Notes: generated from the sequence alone by a model not told the origin. Positions 1 through 8,634 are shown, counted from the first letter of the stretch. The stretch is DNA of 64,000 nt from CAZCAC01 sp964496575 (GCA_964496575.1 CAZCAC010000026.1:18748-82747); one strand, 5' to 3'. Program-made: numbers and translations.

Positions 1-334
1 CGATCGCGGCGCGGTCGCCGTCGAGAGCGGCCGCCCAGCCGAACTCCTCGTTGAGCCCGCCGTCGGAGGCGAAGAGCTTCTGCGTTTCGACGAAGGTACC
101 GCCGGCCTGGCGCTCGAAGACGTAGACCGCGCCGGCGTTGCCGAAGATCGCCCCGGTGGCGGAGGGCGCTCCGACCAGCACGGTGTCGCGTTCGGCGGCG
201 ATCGAGAAGCCGAACTGGTCGACCGCGGAAGCGTCCGAGGCGTACCACTCCTGCCGGTCGCACTGGGCGGAGGCGGTGACGACGAGCGAGGCGAGACAGA
301 GCGGCAGCAGGGCGAGGCGGTGAGTGATGCGCAT
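1..334 (-). CDS. FG-GAP repeat exported protein, 5' part (truncated by window edge)
   Basis: On the minus strand an ATG at 334 opens a frame that stays open to the window edge (111 codons visible). It begins with a signal peptide (MRITHRLALLPLCLASLVV, likely cut after ASAQ). Blade-like units follow, with VDQFGFSIA, TVLVGAPSA, GAVYVFERQ and NEEFGWAAALDGDRAAI, which is the FG-GAP/integrin-alpha type beta-propeller pattern. By analogy with the other members of this family in the window, the missing 3' part probably carries more blades and a Cys-rich C-terminal domain, but that is not visible. A cell-surface or secreted role is inferred from the signal peptide; no ligand can be named. Confidence 0.8.
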   Translation of the reverse strand, partial: MRITHRLALLPLCLASLVVTASAQCDRQEWYASDASAVDQFGFSIAAERDTVLVGAPSATGAIFGNAGAVYVFERQAGGTFVETQKLFASDGGLNEEFGWAAALDGDRAAI

Positions 335-517
335 GGGAGATCCAGATGAATTGGTCGGTTTGTCGGGCTGGGAGGGAACGATCCGGCTCCGCATCGAATA
401 CGAGGGTAGCAAGCCGCCCGTGACCGGTGGCCATGCGCTCCCGGTCAGGGGATCCCTCGCGGATTCGCCGGATTCCGGTAACACTCGCCTCGAGGCCTGC
501 ATCTCCCGTCCAGAGCC

Positions 518-3500
518 ATGAATCCCCCGTCCCGATCGTCGAGCCACGAGGAGCTCCTGGCCCACGCCGGCTGGATCCAGTCGCTGGCGCGGAGCCTGAT
601 GCGCGATTCCTCGTCCGCCGACGACGTGGTGCAGGAGACCTGGATCGCGGCGCTCGCTCACCCCCGCCGGCGGGACGGGTCGACGCGTTCCTGGCTGGCG
701 GCGATCGTTCACAACTTCGCTCGCCAGCGGATCCGCAGCGAGAGCGCGCGGGCCCGGCGCGAGCGGGAGTCCGCGCGCGACGAGCTCGTTCCCCCGCAAG
801 AGGAGCTGCTCGAGCGGATGGAGCGGCAGCGGCTGCTCGTCGAGGCGGTGACTCGATTGCGCGAGCCGTTCCGCACCGCGGTCATCCTGCGCTACTACGA
901 GGGACTCTCCGCCGCGGAGATCGCGCGCCGACTGGGCGAGAAGCCCGGGACCGTGCGCCAGCGGTTGAAGCGAGGCCTGGACACCCTACGCGAGGATCTC
1001 GACGAGCGCTTCGGCGACCACCAGACATGGCTCTCCGCCCTCATTCCCCTGGCCCCGCTTCCCCCGATCGGAAGCGGGCCGGGACCGGCCGCGGGGACCG
1101 CCCTCGGAGGAGCCATCGTCGTGAAGAAGATCCTGTTCGCCTGTGCCGCCCTCGTCCTGATCGGCGGCGCGTTCCTCGCGCTGCGCGAAGCCCTGACGCC
1201 GGGAGAAGCACCGGTGGAACCCGCCGCCGCGGAGCTGGCCGGCGAGCCCGTCGAGCGCGATGAAGTCGACGCGACATCTCCGACCGTCGAGCCCGGAGAG
1301 GAAGTCGCGCGGCGGGAGGCCCTCGCGCCGACCGCCGGGGTCGCGCGCTCCCGCTTCGAAGGTCGGGTGACCTGGCCGGTCGAGTACCGGGTCACCGACG
1401 AGACGCTCGAGGTTCTCGTCCTGAGCGAGCCGCACGACTACCGGGAGCTCGTCGCCCGGGAGACCGAGGACGGGGGGCCGCTCTCGCGGGCGGAGGTGAG
1501 CGCCGAGGGCGACTTCGCGATGGCCTGGCCCGCCGGAGTCGAACGCGCCCACCTGATGGTGCGCGGTCGGTACCTGTACCTCGAACAGAGCGTGGAGGTC
1601 GTCCTGGACGAGGTGGACGGCCCGCTCGTCCTCGACGCTTCCTGCGGTGCCTGGCTCCACGGCACGATCACTGCCCCCGAGGTGCAACCGGCGATCGAGC
1701 TCGCCGGCACCTCGATCCGCTTCTGGACCCTCGACCTGCTCGTCCAGAGCGCCGAAGCCTCCAACTTCAGCTCGCAGCTGGAGCTCGACGAGAGTCGGAG
1801 CTTCGACTTCCGCGCCGTCCCGCCCACCTCGACCGGGACCGTGCTCATCCTGCCGGAGCGGTGCGCGGCTCATCGGAGTGACCTCGGCGAGCTCGTCCCC
1901 GGCGAAGAGCGCCACCTCGCGATCCAGCTTCGCGCCGGCGGTTCGGTGCAGGGAGTGGTGGTCGATCGCGAGGGCGCGTCGGTCCAGGGAGCCCGGGTCT
2001 TCGCCGAGCTTCGTGGGCGTTACTTCGGCTTCGACGACTCCCGCGTGCGCGAGGCGACCACCGCCGACGACGGGACCTTCGAGCTCCTCGCCCTCCCGCC
2101 CGGCGAAGTGCGGGTGAGCGCGCGCCGGCCCGGTTTCCTCGACAGCAAGGAAGTCGTCGCCTCCGTCGCCGACCGACAGGCCACGTCCGGGGTGGTGATC
2201 GAGCTGTCTTCGGGTCGATCGCTGGAGGGTACGGTGGTCTGGAGCGACGGCTCTCCCGCCGCGGACGTGGCCGTCGAGGTGTCCTTCGACGAGGGCTTCC
2301 AGTTCGGCCCGGCCGCGTTCAACGCGCTGCGCGGCGCGAACGGCGAGGCTCGCTCCGGCGATGACGGCCGCTTCCTCGTCACCGGGCTCGGCGCGGGGCC
2401 GTTCGTGGTCAGGGCCTCCGCCACGCCGCCCGGCGACGAAGAGCTGCTCCACCGCGCCCGTCTCGACGGCGTCGGCGGCGGAGAGAGCGGGCTGCGGCTG
2501 ACCCTCTTGCCTCCGCAAGCGCTGCGCGGGCGAGTGGTCGACGCGCGGGGCGAGCCGATGACGCTCTTCGAGGTGCACGCCACGCGGGTGAGCGACGGCG
2601 CGATCGGCGAGGTCGCCACGGAGGAGAGTTTTGCCCGCTTCGAATCTCCCGACGGTCACTTCACGCTCGAAGACTTGACCGAAGGAAGCTGGCAGGTGGT
2701 CGTCACGGCGCAAGGCTGCGCGGCCAGCGAGTTGCAGTCGGTGAGGCTGCCGCAGGAGGGAGCCCCGCCGGTCTTCACCCTCCACCCCGCGGCGACGATC
2801 GCCGGTGTGGTGGTCACGCCCGAGGGGACGCCGGTCGAAGGGGCGACGGTCGAGGTCGACAGCGGGCGCTCGAGCTGGCAGACGCTGATGGCCGGTGGGC
2901 CACGTCGTCCTTCGGCGAGGACCGAGGCGACCGGCTTCTTCACGCTCACCGGCCTGCCCCCCGGCGAGGTCGAGATCGTCGCCGGCGCGGACGGATTCGC
3001 GAGGAGCGAGGCGCTGTCCCTGGAGCTGGTTCCCGGCGAGGAGCGGGGCGGGGCGATGCTGGTCCTGACCCGCGGTGGTCGCGTCACCGGCGAGGTTTAC
3101 CTCGACGGCCGGGCCGCGTCCGGGCAGATGGTGAACCTGATGCAGTGGGGGCGCGGCGCCTTCGACACGCTGATCGCGCACACCGATGAGGAGGGTCGCT
3201 TCGCCTTCGAACACGTCGTCCCGGGACAGTGGCAAGTCGTCTCCTCCGACGCCGCGGCGGACTGGGGCGGCGAGGATGGCGAGCCGGCGATGAACGGCAT
3301 GATGGACGCGATCCAGTTCGCGCTGGTGCAGGTGGAAGAGGGCGGTGAGCACCATGTCGTGCTCGGCGCGCCGCCGCGCGAGCCGGTTCGCGTCCACGGC
3401 CGGGTGACGCGCGCCGGAGAGCCGTGCCCGGGCGTCATGATCTCCTTCCTTTCCGTCGATCCCGAGAGCACCGCGGGCCACGCGCTGGCCAGCGTCTCGA

Positions 3501-4501
3501 AGGACGGGGAGTACGAGGCGACGCTCGACGGAGGCGGCGGGTACCTGGTCTCCCTTCAGCGGATGAAGGGCGCCGCGGGGGAGATCAGCTCGCTCTCGTA
3601 TCCGCGCGAGATCCCCGAGCGCAGAGAGGTTCGGCTCGACTTCGAGGTGCCCGGCGGCGGAATCGCCGGCGTGGTCGTGGGACCCGACGGCGAGCCCGCG
3701 GCGGGAGCGCGGATCACCTTGCTGCCCGGTCGCGAGGCCGGCGTCGAGCAGCTCTTCACGCCGCGCTACGTGGAGACCTCGACGGATATCTCGGGTCGCT
3801 ACGAGATCCCCGACCTCGATCCGGGCAGCTACTTCCTCTCGGCGGGTGGCGCGCTCTACCACGAGTCGTCCTCCCGGGCTCGCTACGCACGAGTCAGGCG
3901 CGAGATCTCGCTCGGCCGCGACGAGTGGAAGCGCGACGCGGACTTCTTGCTGCCGGCACCGGGCCGGATCGAGGTGCACGTCACCTTCCTCGATGGCGGG
4001 CCGGCCGGCGACGCCTCGATCTACGTGTGGGACGCCGGCGGCAACGTGCTGGAGGTCCTCGGGCTGTGCAAGACCGACGCGTCGGGAAGAGCGACCTACG
4101 CGGGACTCGCTCCGGGTGAGTACACCATCTGCGCGCGAAGAGGTGAGCTGGCCAGCGAGGAGGTCGAGGGGATCCGGATCGAGGCCGACGAGACGACCCG
4201 CGTCGAGCTCGAGGTCGACTCGGCGGGTTGGCTGGTCGTGCGCACTCGTGACGGCGCGGGAAACCCCGTCGGCTCGGCGCTGAGCATCACCGACTCCGAG
4301 GGCCGGGAGCACGCGAATCTCCTGGGGGAGATCGAGATCGACACCTACGTGTACTCCGCTGCGACCGGTGAATACCGCGTCGGCCCGCTGCCGCCGGACC
4401 GGTACCGGGTCACGGCGCTCACCCCCGACGGGTCGAGTGAGACGAAGCGGGTGAGCGTGAAGGCGGATGCGGAGCGCAAGGTCACCTTGCGTTTCCGGTG
4501 A
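518..4501 (+). CDS. ECF sigma factor fused to a membrane helix and carboxypeptidase-regulatory-like repeats
   Basis: A 1327-residue fusion. Residues about 12-75 match sigma-70 region 2 (AGWIQSLARSL, ADDVVQETWIAAL) and residues about 111-162 match region 4 with its helix-turn-helix (FRTAVILRYYEGL, AAEIARRLG, TVRQRLKRG). A hydrophobic segment follows at about 204-222 (KKILFACAALVLIGGAFLAL). The remaining ~1100 residues are many copies of an approximately 80-residue beta-sandwich unit, with recurrent patterns such as GxVVDxxGxPVxGAxV, DGxFxLxxLPPGEVxV and LxPGEER, typical of CarboxypepD_reg/SdrD-B-like folds. Planctomycetes are known to have ECF sigma factors with long C-terminal extensions. The predicted topology is a cytoplasmic sigma domain tethered to the membrane with an extracytoplasmic sensor, so release probably needs proteolysis; that is inference. 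No clear Shine-Dalgarno precedes the ATG. A paralogue lies at 30832. Confidence 0.85.
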   Translation: MNPPSRSSSHEELLAHAGWIQSLARSLMRDSSSADDVVQETWIAALAHPRRRDGSTRSWLAAIVHNFARQRIRSESARARRERESARDELVPPQEELLERMERQRLLVEAVTRLREPFRTAVILRYYEGLSAAEIARRLGEKPGTVRQRLKRGLDTLREDLDERFGDHQTWLSALIPLAPLPPIGSGPGPAAGTALGGAIVVKKILFACAALVLIGGAFLALREALTPGEAPVEPAAAELAGEPVERDEVDATSPTVEPGEEVARREALAPTAGVARSRFEGRVTWPVEYRVTDETLEVLVLSEPHDYRELVARETEDGGPLSRAEVSAEGDFAMAWPAGVERAHLMVRGRYLYLEQSVEVVLDEVDGPLVLDASCGAWLHGTITAPEVQPAIELAGTSIRFWTLDLLVQSAEASNFSSQLELDESRSFDFRAVPPTSTGTVLILPERCAAHRSDLGELVPGEERHLAIQLRAGGSVQGVVVDREGASVQGARVFAELRGRYFGFDDSRVREATTADDGTFELLALPPGEVRVSARRPGFLDSKEVVASVADRQATSGVVIELSSGRSLEGTVVWSDGSPAADVAVEVSFDEGFQFGPAAFNALRGANGEARSGDDGRFLVTGLGAGPFVVRASATPPGDEELLHRARLDGVGGGESGLRLTLLPPQALRGRVVDARGEPMTLFEVHATRVSDGAIGEVATEESFARFESPDGHFTLEDLTEGSWQVVVTAQGCAASELQSVRLPQEGAPPVFTLHPAATIAGVVVTPEGTPVEGATVEVDSGRSSWQTLMAGGPRRPSARTEATGFFTLTGLPPGEVEIVAGADGFARSEALSLELVPGEERGGAMLVLTRGGRVTGEVYLDGRAASGQMVNLMQWGRGAFDTLIAHTDEEGRFAFEHVVPGQWQVVSSDAAADWGGEDGEPAMNGMMDAIQFALVQVEEGGEHHVVLGAPPREPVRVHGRVTRAGEPCPGVMISFLSVDPESTAGHALASVSKDGEYEATLDGGGGYLVSLQRMKGAAGEISSLSYPREIPERREVRLDFEVPGGGIAGVVVGPDGEPAAGARITLLPGREAGVEQLFTPRYVETSTDISGRYEIPDLDPGSYFLSAGGALYHESSSRARYARVRREISLGRDEWKRDADFLLPAPGRIEVHVTFLDGGPAGDASIYVWDAGGNVLEVLGLCKTDASGRATYAGLAPGEYTICARRGELASEEVEGIRIEADETTRVELEVDSAGWLVVRTRDGAGNPVGSALSITDSEGREHANLLGEIEIDTYVYSAATGEYRVGPLPPDRYRVTALTPDGSSETKRVSVKADAERKVTLRFR

Positions 4502-4651
4502 CCTTCTCCGGCCGGCGCTCGATAGCACCCCTTCTGGAGCCGGGCGGAGGGGCTCCGGAGACCCCACGCCGGACAAAACCGTTGCCTCGAGGGCCACAGC
4601 GGGTAGCGTCTCCGCCCCCTTCCCCACCCCCCCACCGCGCCTGGAGGCCCC

Positions 4652-5554
4652 GTGAAGAAGACCCCCGCCCTCGTCGCCCTCTCCCTGCTCGCCGCCTGTT
4701 CCTCGACCCCGCAGATCGTCGTCGAGCCGATCGAACCGGAAGCGAGCCTGCCGGTCGAGTACGTCGCCCACCTCTCTAGCGAAGCCTTGCCGCACTTCGA
4801 GGAGGAGGACTTCGGGATCGAATTGGTCGACGTGACTGATGACGTGCGCGATCCGTACGGTCAGCTCACCGAGAGGCCCGAGGAGGGCGAGCTGGACGAG
4901 CTGGTCGAGGTCGGTTGCCTGGTGGTCCAGCTGCCGCGAGAATCCGCGCGGCAGATGTTGAGCCGGTGCGAGTCGCGCCTCGGCGCCAACCTGATCGAGC
5001 GCTCGGTGGCCGAAGAGCGCTTCGAAGCCCTGCGCGAGCATCCGCGGGTCGACACGATGCACTGCCCACGCCTCTCGCTCTACCACGGACAGCGTGGCAA
5101 CCTGACCACGTCCAACCAGGTCGCCTACATCGACTCCTTCAAGCTCGAGGTCAGCGGCGACGGTGAGGTGTTCATCGCGGATCCGGTGATCGGCGTGGCT
5201 CGTGACGGGATCTCGATGGACCTCGTCATCGGCGACCGCGAGGCGGGCGAGGCGATTCCCGTGGACCTCGTGCTCCACACCTCGGAGCTGCAGAAACCGA
5301 TGATCGAGACGGAGGGCCGCCTGCCCGGGACGGCGACCCCGGTCACCGTGCAGCTGCCTCTCTTCGCGACGCAGCGGCTACACGTGGCTGCGGACCTCTC
5401 CGCCGAGCAGGCGCTGGTGATCGGCGCGGTGCCCGGAGTGGGCCCCGACCTCGTCCAGCTCTTCCTGGTCACGGTCGACTTCCACCAGATCTTCGATCAC
5501 GACGAGGTGGTCGAGCCGGATCTACTCGAAGTCGGTTTCTGCGCGCCACGCTGA
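4652..5554 (+). CDS. Exported lipoprotein with a secretin-like segment, function unknown
   Basis: A 300-residue protein starting MKKTPALVALSLLAACSS, a short lipoprotein signal with lipobox LAAC and Cys16 as the predicted lipidated residue. Residues about 130-205 (PRLSLYHGQRGNLTTSNQ, YIDSFKLEV, FIADPVIGVARDGISMDLVI, IPVDLVLHTSEL) resemble the beta-rich core of secretin-family outer-membrane proteins, where a conserved NGQ-type turn precedes a long amphipathic strand. The protein is far shorter than a real secretin and I see no N0 or N1 domains, so it may be a truncated or repurposed relative. The 3' end (VTVDFHQIFDHDEVVEP) is duplicated as a gene relic at 8521-8634. It follows the sigma fusion by 150 bp on the same strand. 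A role in envelope assembly is only a guess. Confidence 0.6.
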   Translation: MKKTPALVALSLLAACSSTPQIVVEPIEPEASLPVEYVAHLSSEALPHFEEEDFGIELVDVTDDVRDPYGQLTERPEEGELDELVEVGCLVVQLPRESARQMLSRCESRLGANLIERSVAEERFEALREHPRVDTMHCPRLSLYHGQRGNLTTSNQVAYIDSFKLEVSGDGEVFIADPVIGVARDGISMDLVIGDREAGEAIPVDLVLHTSELQKPMIETEGRLPGTATPVTVQLPLFATQRLHVAADLSAEQALVIGAVPGVGPDLVQLFLVTVDFHQIFDHDEVVEPDLLEVGFCAPR

Positions 5555-5637
5555 ACTCGCCTGACTGGGCTTGCTGCGCGGTTCTCGATTCGTGCAAGGC
5601 GAGGAGTGTGCGATCCTGTATCGCTTCGTTGCACCGA

Positions 5638-6777
5638 TCAGCAGAAGTCCGAGAGCGGCCGCGCGGTGATCGCCTCGGTGAGGGGGAACGCTTCCTGCCC
5701 GGGGTACACGATCGTCAGCTCGGCGAGCTCGAGGACCTCGAGCGCGCTCCGCATCGATTGGGTCGTCCTGGGCGAGAGCGTCCGCTTGAACTCGAACCCG
5801 AGCCGCTTGCCGTCGTGCTCGACGACCAGATCGAGCTCGGCTCCCGTATGTACGGCCCAGAAGTAGGCGTGTCGATTGTCCACCTCCAGCTTGCGCAGCA
5901 CCTGTTCCAGGGCGAAGCCTTCCCAGGAAGCCCCGACCACCGGGTGAGCGGCCAGCGCTTCGAGACTCTCGATGCCGAGCAAGGTGTGCAGTAGCCCGGT
6001 GTCCCGCAGGTAGACCTTCGGTGACTTGACCTGACGCTTCTTCGTGTTCGCGAGAAAGGGTGGCAGTACCCTGACCATGTAGGTGTCGCGCAGCACGTCG
6101 AGGTAGGAACGCACTGTCGTGTGAGCCACCCCCAGGGACCCGCCCAGCCGTGAGCCGTTCCATAGCTGACCGTGGCTGTGCGCCAGCATCGTCCAGAAGC
6201 GTCGCAGCAAGCCGGGCGGCAGATTGATGCCGAGCCCGGGGAGATCGCGCTCGAGGTAGGTCTGGGTGAAGTCCAGTCGCCAGAGGTCGCTCGCGGAATC
6301 GTCCGGGGCGAGGAAGGATCGTGGGAATCCCCCGCGGGTCCACAGGCGGTCTGCGTTCGAATGCCCGACCTCATCGATTCCGAAGCCCGGCAGCTCGTAG
6401 TAGCTGATGCGTCCAGCGAGGCTCTCCGAGCTCTGGCGCAGGAGCCGAGGCGAGGCGCTGCCCAAGACGAGGAATCGCGCCTGAGTTCCCTCGCGGTCGG
6501 CCAGGACGCGCAGGATCGGGAACAGATCGGGCAGACGCCGGATCTCGTCGAGGATGACGAGCCCCTCCAGTCCCTCGAGCATCAACTGCGGATCGCCCAG
6601 CTGGGCCAGGTCGGAGGGCTTCTCGAGATCGAAGTGGGTCACGGGCCCTGACCAGCTCTCCCCGAGCTGCCGGGCGAGCGTGGTCTTGCCCACCTGTCGG
6701 GCACCCACGATGGCCACGATCGGGTACAGGCCGAGACGGCGGCGGAGCTCCTCGGAGTGGCGGTCGCGCGAGATCAT
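5638..6777 (-). CDS. AAA ATPase with DUF4143-type C-terminal domain
   Basis: A 379-residue ATPase. Walker A is GARQVGKTT (residues 25-33), Walker B is LVILDEI (73-79), and the sensor-like LVLGSASPRLLR and SLAGRISYYEL follow, as in the AAA_14 family. The C-terminal half carries the DUF4143 pattern (FWTMLAHSHGQL, TVRSYLDVLRDTYMVRVLPPF, SPKVYLRDTGLLHTLLG, GASWEGFALEQVL) and ends with a restriction-endonuclease-like strand set (AELDLVVEHDGKRLGFEFK). I chose the ATG at 6777 because the Walker A spacing then matches the family; the open frame continues upstream to 7236 but that part is not family-like. These proteins are widespread, often transferred, and poorly characterised. The gene is isolated here, convergent with the lipoprotein gene and divergent from the FG-GAP gene at 6964. 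Confidence 0.85.
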   Translation of the reverse strand: MISRDRHSEELRRRLGLYPIVAIVGARQVGKTTLARQLGESWSGPVTHFDLEKPSDLAQLGDPQLMLEGLEGLVILDEIRRLPDLFPILRVLADREGTQARFLVLGSASPRLLRQSSESLAGRISYYELPGFGIDEVGHSNADRLWTRGGFPRSFLAPDDSASDLWRLDFTQTYLERDLPGLGINLPPGLLRRFWTMLAHSHGQLWNGSRLGGSLGVAHTTVRSYLDVLRDTYMVRVLPPFLANTKKRQVKSPKVYLRDTGLLHTLLGIESLEALAAHPVVGASWEGFALEQVLRKLEVDNRHAYFWAVHTGAELDLVVEHDGKRLGFEFKRTLSPRTTQSMRSALEVLELAELTIVYPGQEAFPLTEAITARPLSDFC

Positions 6778-6963
6778 CGGAGCACATTGCCATGAAATTT
6801 GAGCGCGTTCCACACAATTTTCACGGCCGATGCCCAGATACCTCCCTCCGCCTCGAAGGAGGGCAGCTGCGGCGATCCTCGCTGACAGTGCTATCCTGAG
6901 GATCGGCCATGCCGGGGGGGCACGAAGCTCCATGCCCCTGAAACCCGTACGAGGGGGATACCA

Positions 6964-8457
6964 ATGCACTTGCCGAAGCTGTGCTCGGTTCTCTGGACCG
7001 TTCTCGTTTGGCTCATTTGCGTCGACCAACTCTCCGCCACGCCACAAGAAGTCAAGTTGCTTCCCCTGGATGGCGATTCGGACGACGATTTCGGAAACAG
7101 CGTCTCCCTTTCCGGCACCCTGGCCCTGGTGGGTGCGAAGAACGACGACGACAACGGCTTCACGGGATCGGCCTACGTCTTCGATGCAACCACGGGCCAG
7201 CAGCTTCACAAGCTGCTGGCTGGCGATGGGGCCCAAGGCGACGAGTTCGGCTGCAGCGTTTCGCTCGACGGGGGACTTGCGCTGGTCGGGGCGCGGGGGG
7301 ACGACGACAACGGCCTCACCTCTGGATCAGCGTACCTCTTCGACACCGCTACGGGTCAGCAGCTCCACAAGCTACTGCCAACGGATGGGAGCATCGAGGA
7401 CCGCTTCGGCAGCAGCGTATCGCTCAGTGGAGATCTTGCACTGATCGGAGCGGGCACGGACGACGACAACGGCAAGAACTCAGGCTCGGCCTACGTCTTC
7501 GACGCAACTACGGGCCAGCAGCTCCACAAGCTGCTTCCAGCGGATGGGGTTGCCTGGGCCGAATTCGGTTGCAGCGTATCCCTCGACGGGCATCTCGCGC
7601 TAGTGGGAGCGTATGGGGACTACGTCAACTACAGCTACTCGGGCTCAGCCTACGTGTATGATGCCTCCACGGGTCAGCAGCTCCGCAAGCTGCTGGCGAG
7701 CGATGGGCCTTCCTACTTCTTCGGCTACAGTGTATCGCTCGACGGGGGGCTTGCGCTGGTCGGGGCGTGGTGGGATGACGACAACGGCAGCGGCTCGGGC
7801 TCAGCCTACGTGTTCGTCGCCACCACGGGCCAGCGGCTCCGCAAGCTGCTGCCGAGCGATGGGGCTACCGACGACCACTTCGGCTACAGTGTATCGATTC
7901 ACGAGGGTGGCGCGTTGGCCGGCGCGCCCGATGACGACGACAACGGATACAATGCGGGTTCGGCCTATGTCTTCGACGCCACCCCGCCCGGTACCGGGCA
8001 TTGCTTCGGGGACCCGGGCTCCGGCAACCCCTGCCCCTGCGGCAACGACAACGACGGAGGCCAACCCGGCTTCGGCTGCGCCAACGGCGTCTTTACCTCG
8101 GGCGCCCAACTCACCGGTAGCGGAGTACCAAGCGTGAGTAGCGACACTCTCGCCCTGCACACGGATTACCAGGAGCCGTCCAACTCCGGCCTCTACTTCC
8201 AGGGAGCCACCGACCTCGGTCCTGGGATGCTCTGGGGAGACGGCCTGCGCTGCACCGGAGGAGGAATCACGCGACTCCAGGTGCGCTTCGCCGATGCAGC
8301 GGGCTCCTCGAACACCACCATCTCCCTCGCGACCAAGGGTGGTGTGAGTGCAGGTGAGACCCGTTACTACCAGTGCTGGTACAGAAACCCCCAGAACTCG
8401 CCTTGCGGTGCGGGATTCAACACCACCAACGGGTACTCGGTGACGTGGCTGCCATGA
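6964..8457 (+). CDS. FG-GAP beta-propeller protein with Cys-rich C-terminal domain
   Basis: A 497-residue exported protein. A GAGGGGG Shine-Dalgarno lies about 6 bases before the ATG, and the N-terminal hydrophobic stretch (LCSVLWTVLVWLICVDQLSA) is a signal peptide. Residues about 30-340 are six or seven near-identical blades with DxFGxSVSLDGGLALVGA, DDDNG (a calcium-binding-like acidic loop), GSAYVFDATTGQQLHKLL; this is the FG-GAP/integrin-alpha propeller. The C-terminal ~155 residues form a separate domain starting HCFGDPGSGNPCPCGNDNDG, continuing with GCANGVFTSGAQLTGSG and SSDTLAL, and ending FNTTNGYSVTWLP. The same C-terminal domain ends four other proteins in this window (44980, 46787, 23476, 63124). 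It probably acts at the cell surface; the partner or ligand is unknown. Confidence 0.9.
   Translation: MHLPKLCSVLWTVLVWLICVDQLSATPQEVKLLPLDGDSDDDFGNSVSLSGTLALVGAKNDDDNGFTGSAYVFDATTGQQLHKLLAGDGAQGDEFGCSVSLDGGLALVGARGDDDNGLTSGSAYLFDTATGQQLHKLLPTDGSIEDRFGSSVSLSGDLALIGAGTDDDNGKNSGSAYVFDATTGQQLHKLLPADGVAWAEFGCSVSLDGHLALVGAYGDYVNYSYSGSAYVYDASTGQQLRKLLASDGPSYFFGYSVSLDGGLALVGAWWDDDNGSGSGSAYVFVATTGQRLRKLLPSDGATDDHFGYSVSIHEGGALAGAPDDDDNGYNAGSAYVFDATPPGTGHCFGDPGSGNPCPCGNDNDGGQPGFGCANGVFTSGAQLTGSGVPSVSSDTLALHTDYQEPSNSGLYFQGATDLGPGMLWGDGLRCTGGGITRLQVRFADAAGSSNTTISLATKGGVSAGETRYYQCWYRNPQNSPCGAGFNTTNGYSVTWLP
7054..7995 (+). repeat. In-frame 159-bp tandem repeats encoding propeller blades
   Basis: The block AAGCTGCT/AAGCTACT that closes each blade recurs at 7054, 7210, 7369, 7528, 7687 and 7843, giving spacings of 156, 159, 159, 159 and 156 bp, all multiples of three. 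DNA identity between units is high, including third codon positions (for example the CAGCAGCTCCACAAGCT and GACGACGACAACGGC segments). This suggests recent duplication or gene conversion of whole blades inside the gene at 6964. Confidence 0.8.
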
Positions 8458-8520
8458 CGGGTTGAGGCGAAGGTGAACGCGGGGTGCACCTGGAGCTGCC
8501 TGAGGGCGACCCGACCCTTG

Positions 8521-8634
8521 GTGACCGCGCTCGCCGGGCGAATCCGGCATCATGCCCTCCTCGTCCGGCTGCTCCTCGTGACGGTCGACTTCCACGAGAT
8601 CTTCGATCACGACGAGGTGGTCGAGCCGGAGTAA
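8521..8634 (+). pseudogene. Relic of the 3' end of the 4652 lipoprotein gene
   Basis: Bases 8561-8630 align without gaps to 5451-5520 with only six mismatches, and the frame is kept: it reads LVRLLLVTVDFHEIFDHDEV followed by VEPE and a TAA at 8632-8634, against LVQLFLVTVDFHQIFDHDEV in the intact gene. Similarity fades upstream of about 8550 and there is no start codon. The relic ends 12 codons earlier than the intact copy. It is the degraded end of a paralogue, sitting between the FG-GAP gene and the FAD oxidoreductase gene. Confidence 0.75.

Noticed and set aside
4536..4556. GGAGCC…GGCTCC hairpin after the first sigma fusion
   Set aside because: Only six paired bases, no T-run, and such stems are common at this base composition.
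986..5278. Very long open frame (about 1430 codons) on the minus strand opposite the sigma fusion
   Set aside because: Composition is Arg/Asp/Leu-rich nonsense with no domain, and the plus strand carries clear sigma and repeat motifs. Long antisense frames are expected at this GC content. The same applies to the antisense frames at 10170-11858, 17134-18324, 20809-23259, 31648-33489, 35421-37379 and 58600-61044.
6778..7236. 150-residue N-terminal extension of the AAA ATPase frame
   Set aside because: Walker A spacing and family length fit the ATG at 6777; the upstream part has no family-like sequence and covers the start of the divergent propeller gene.
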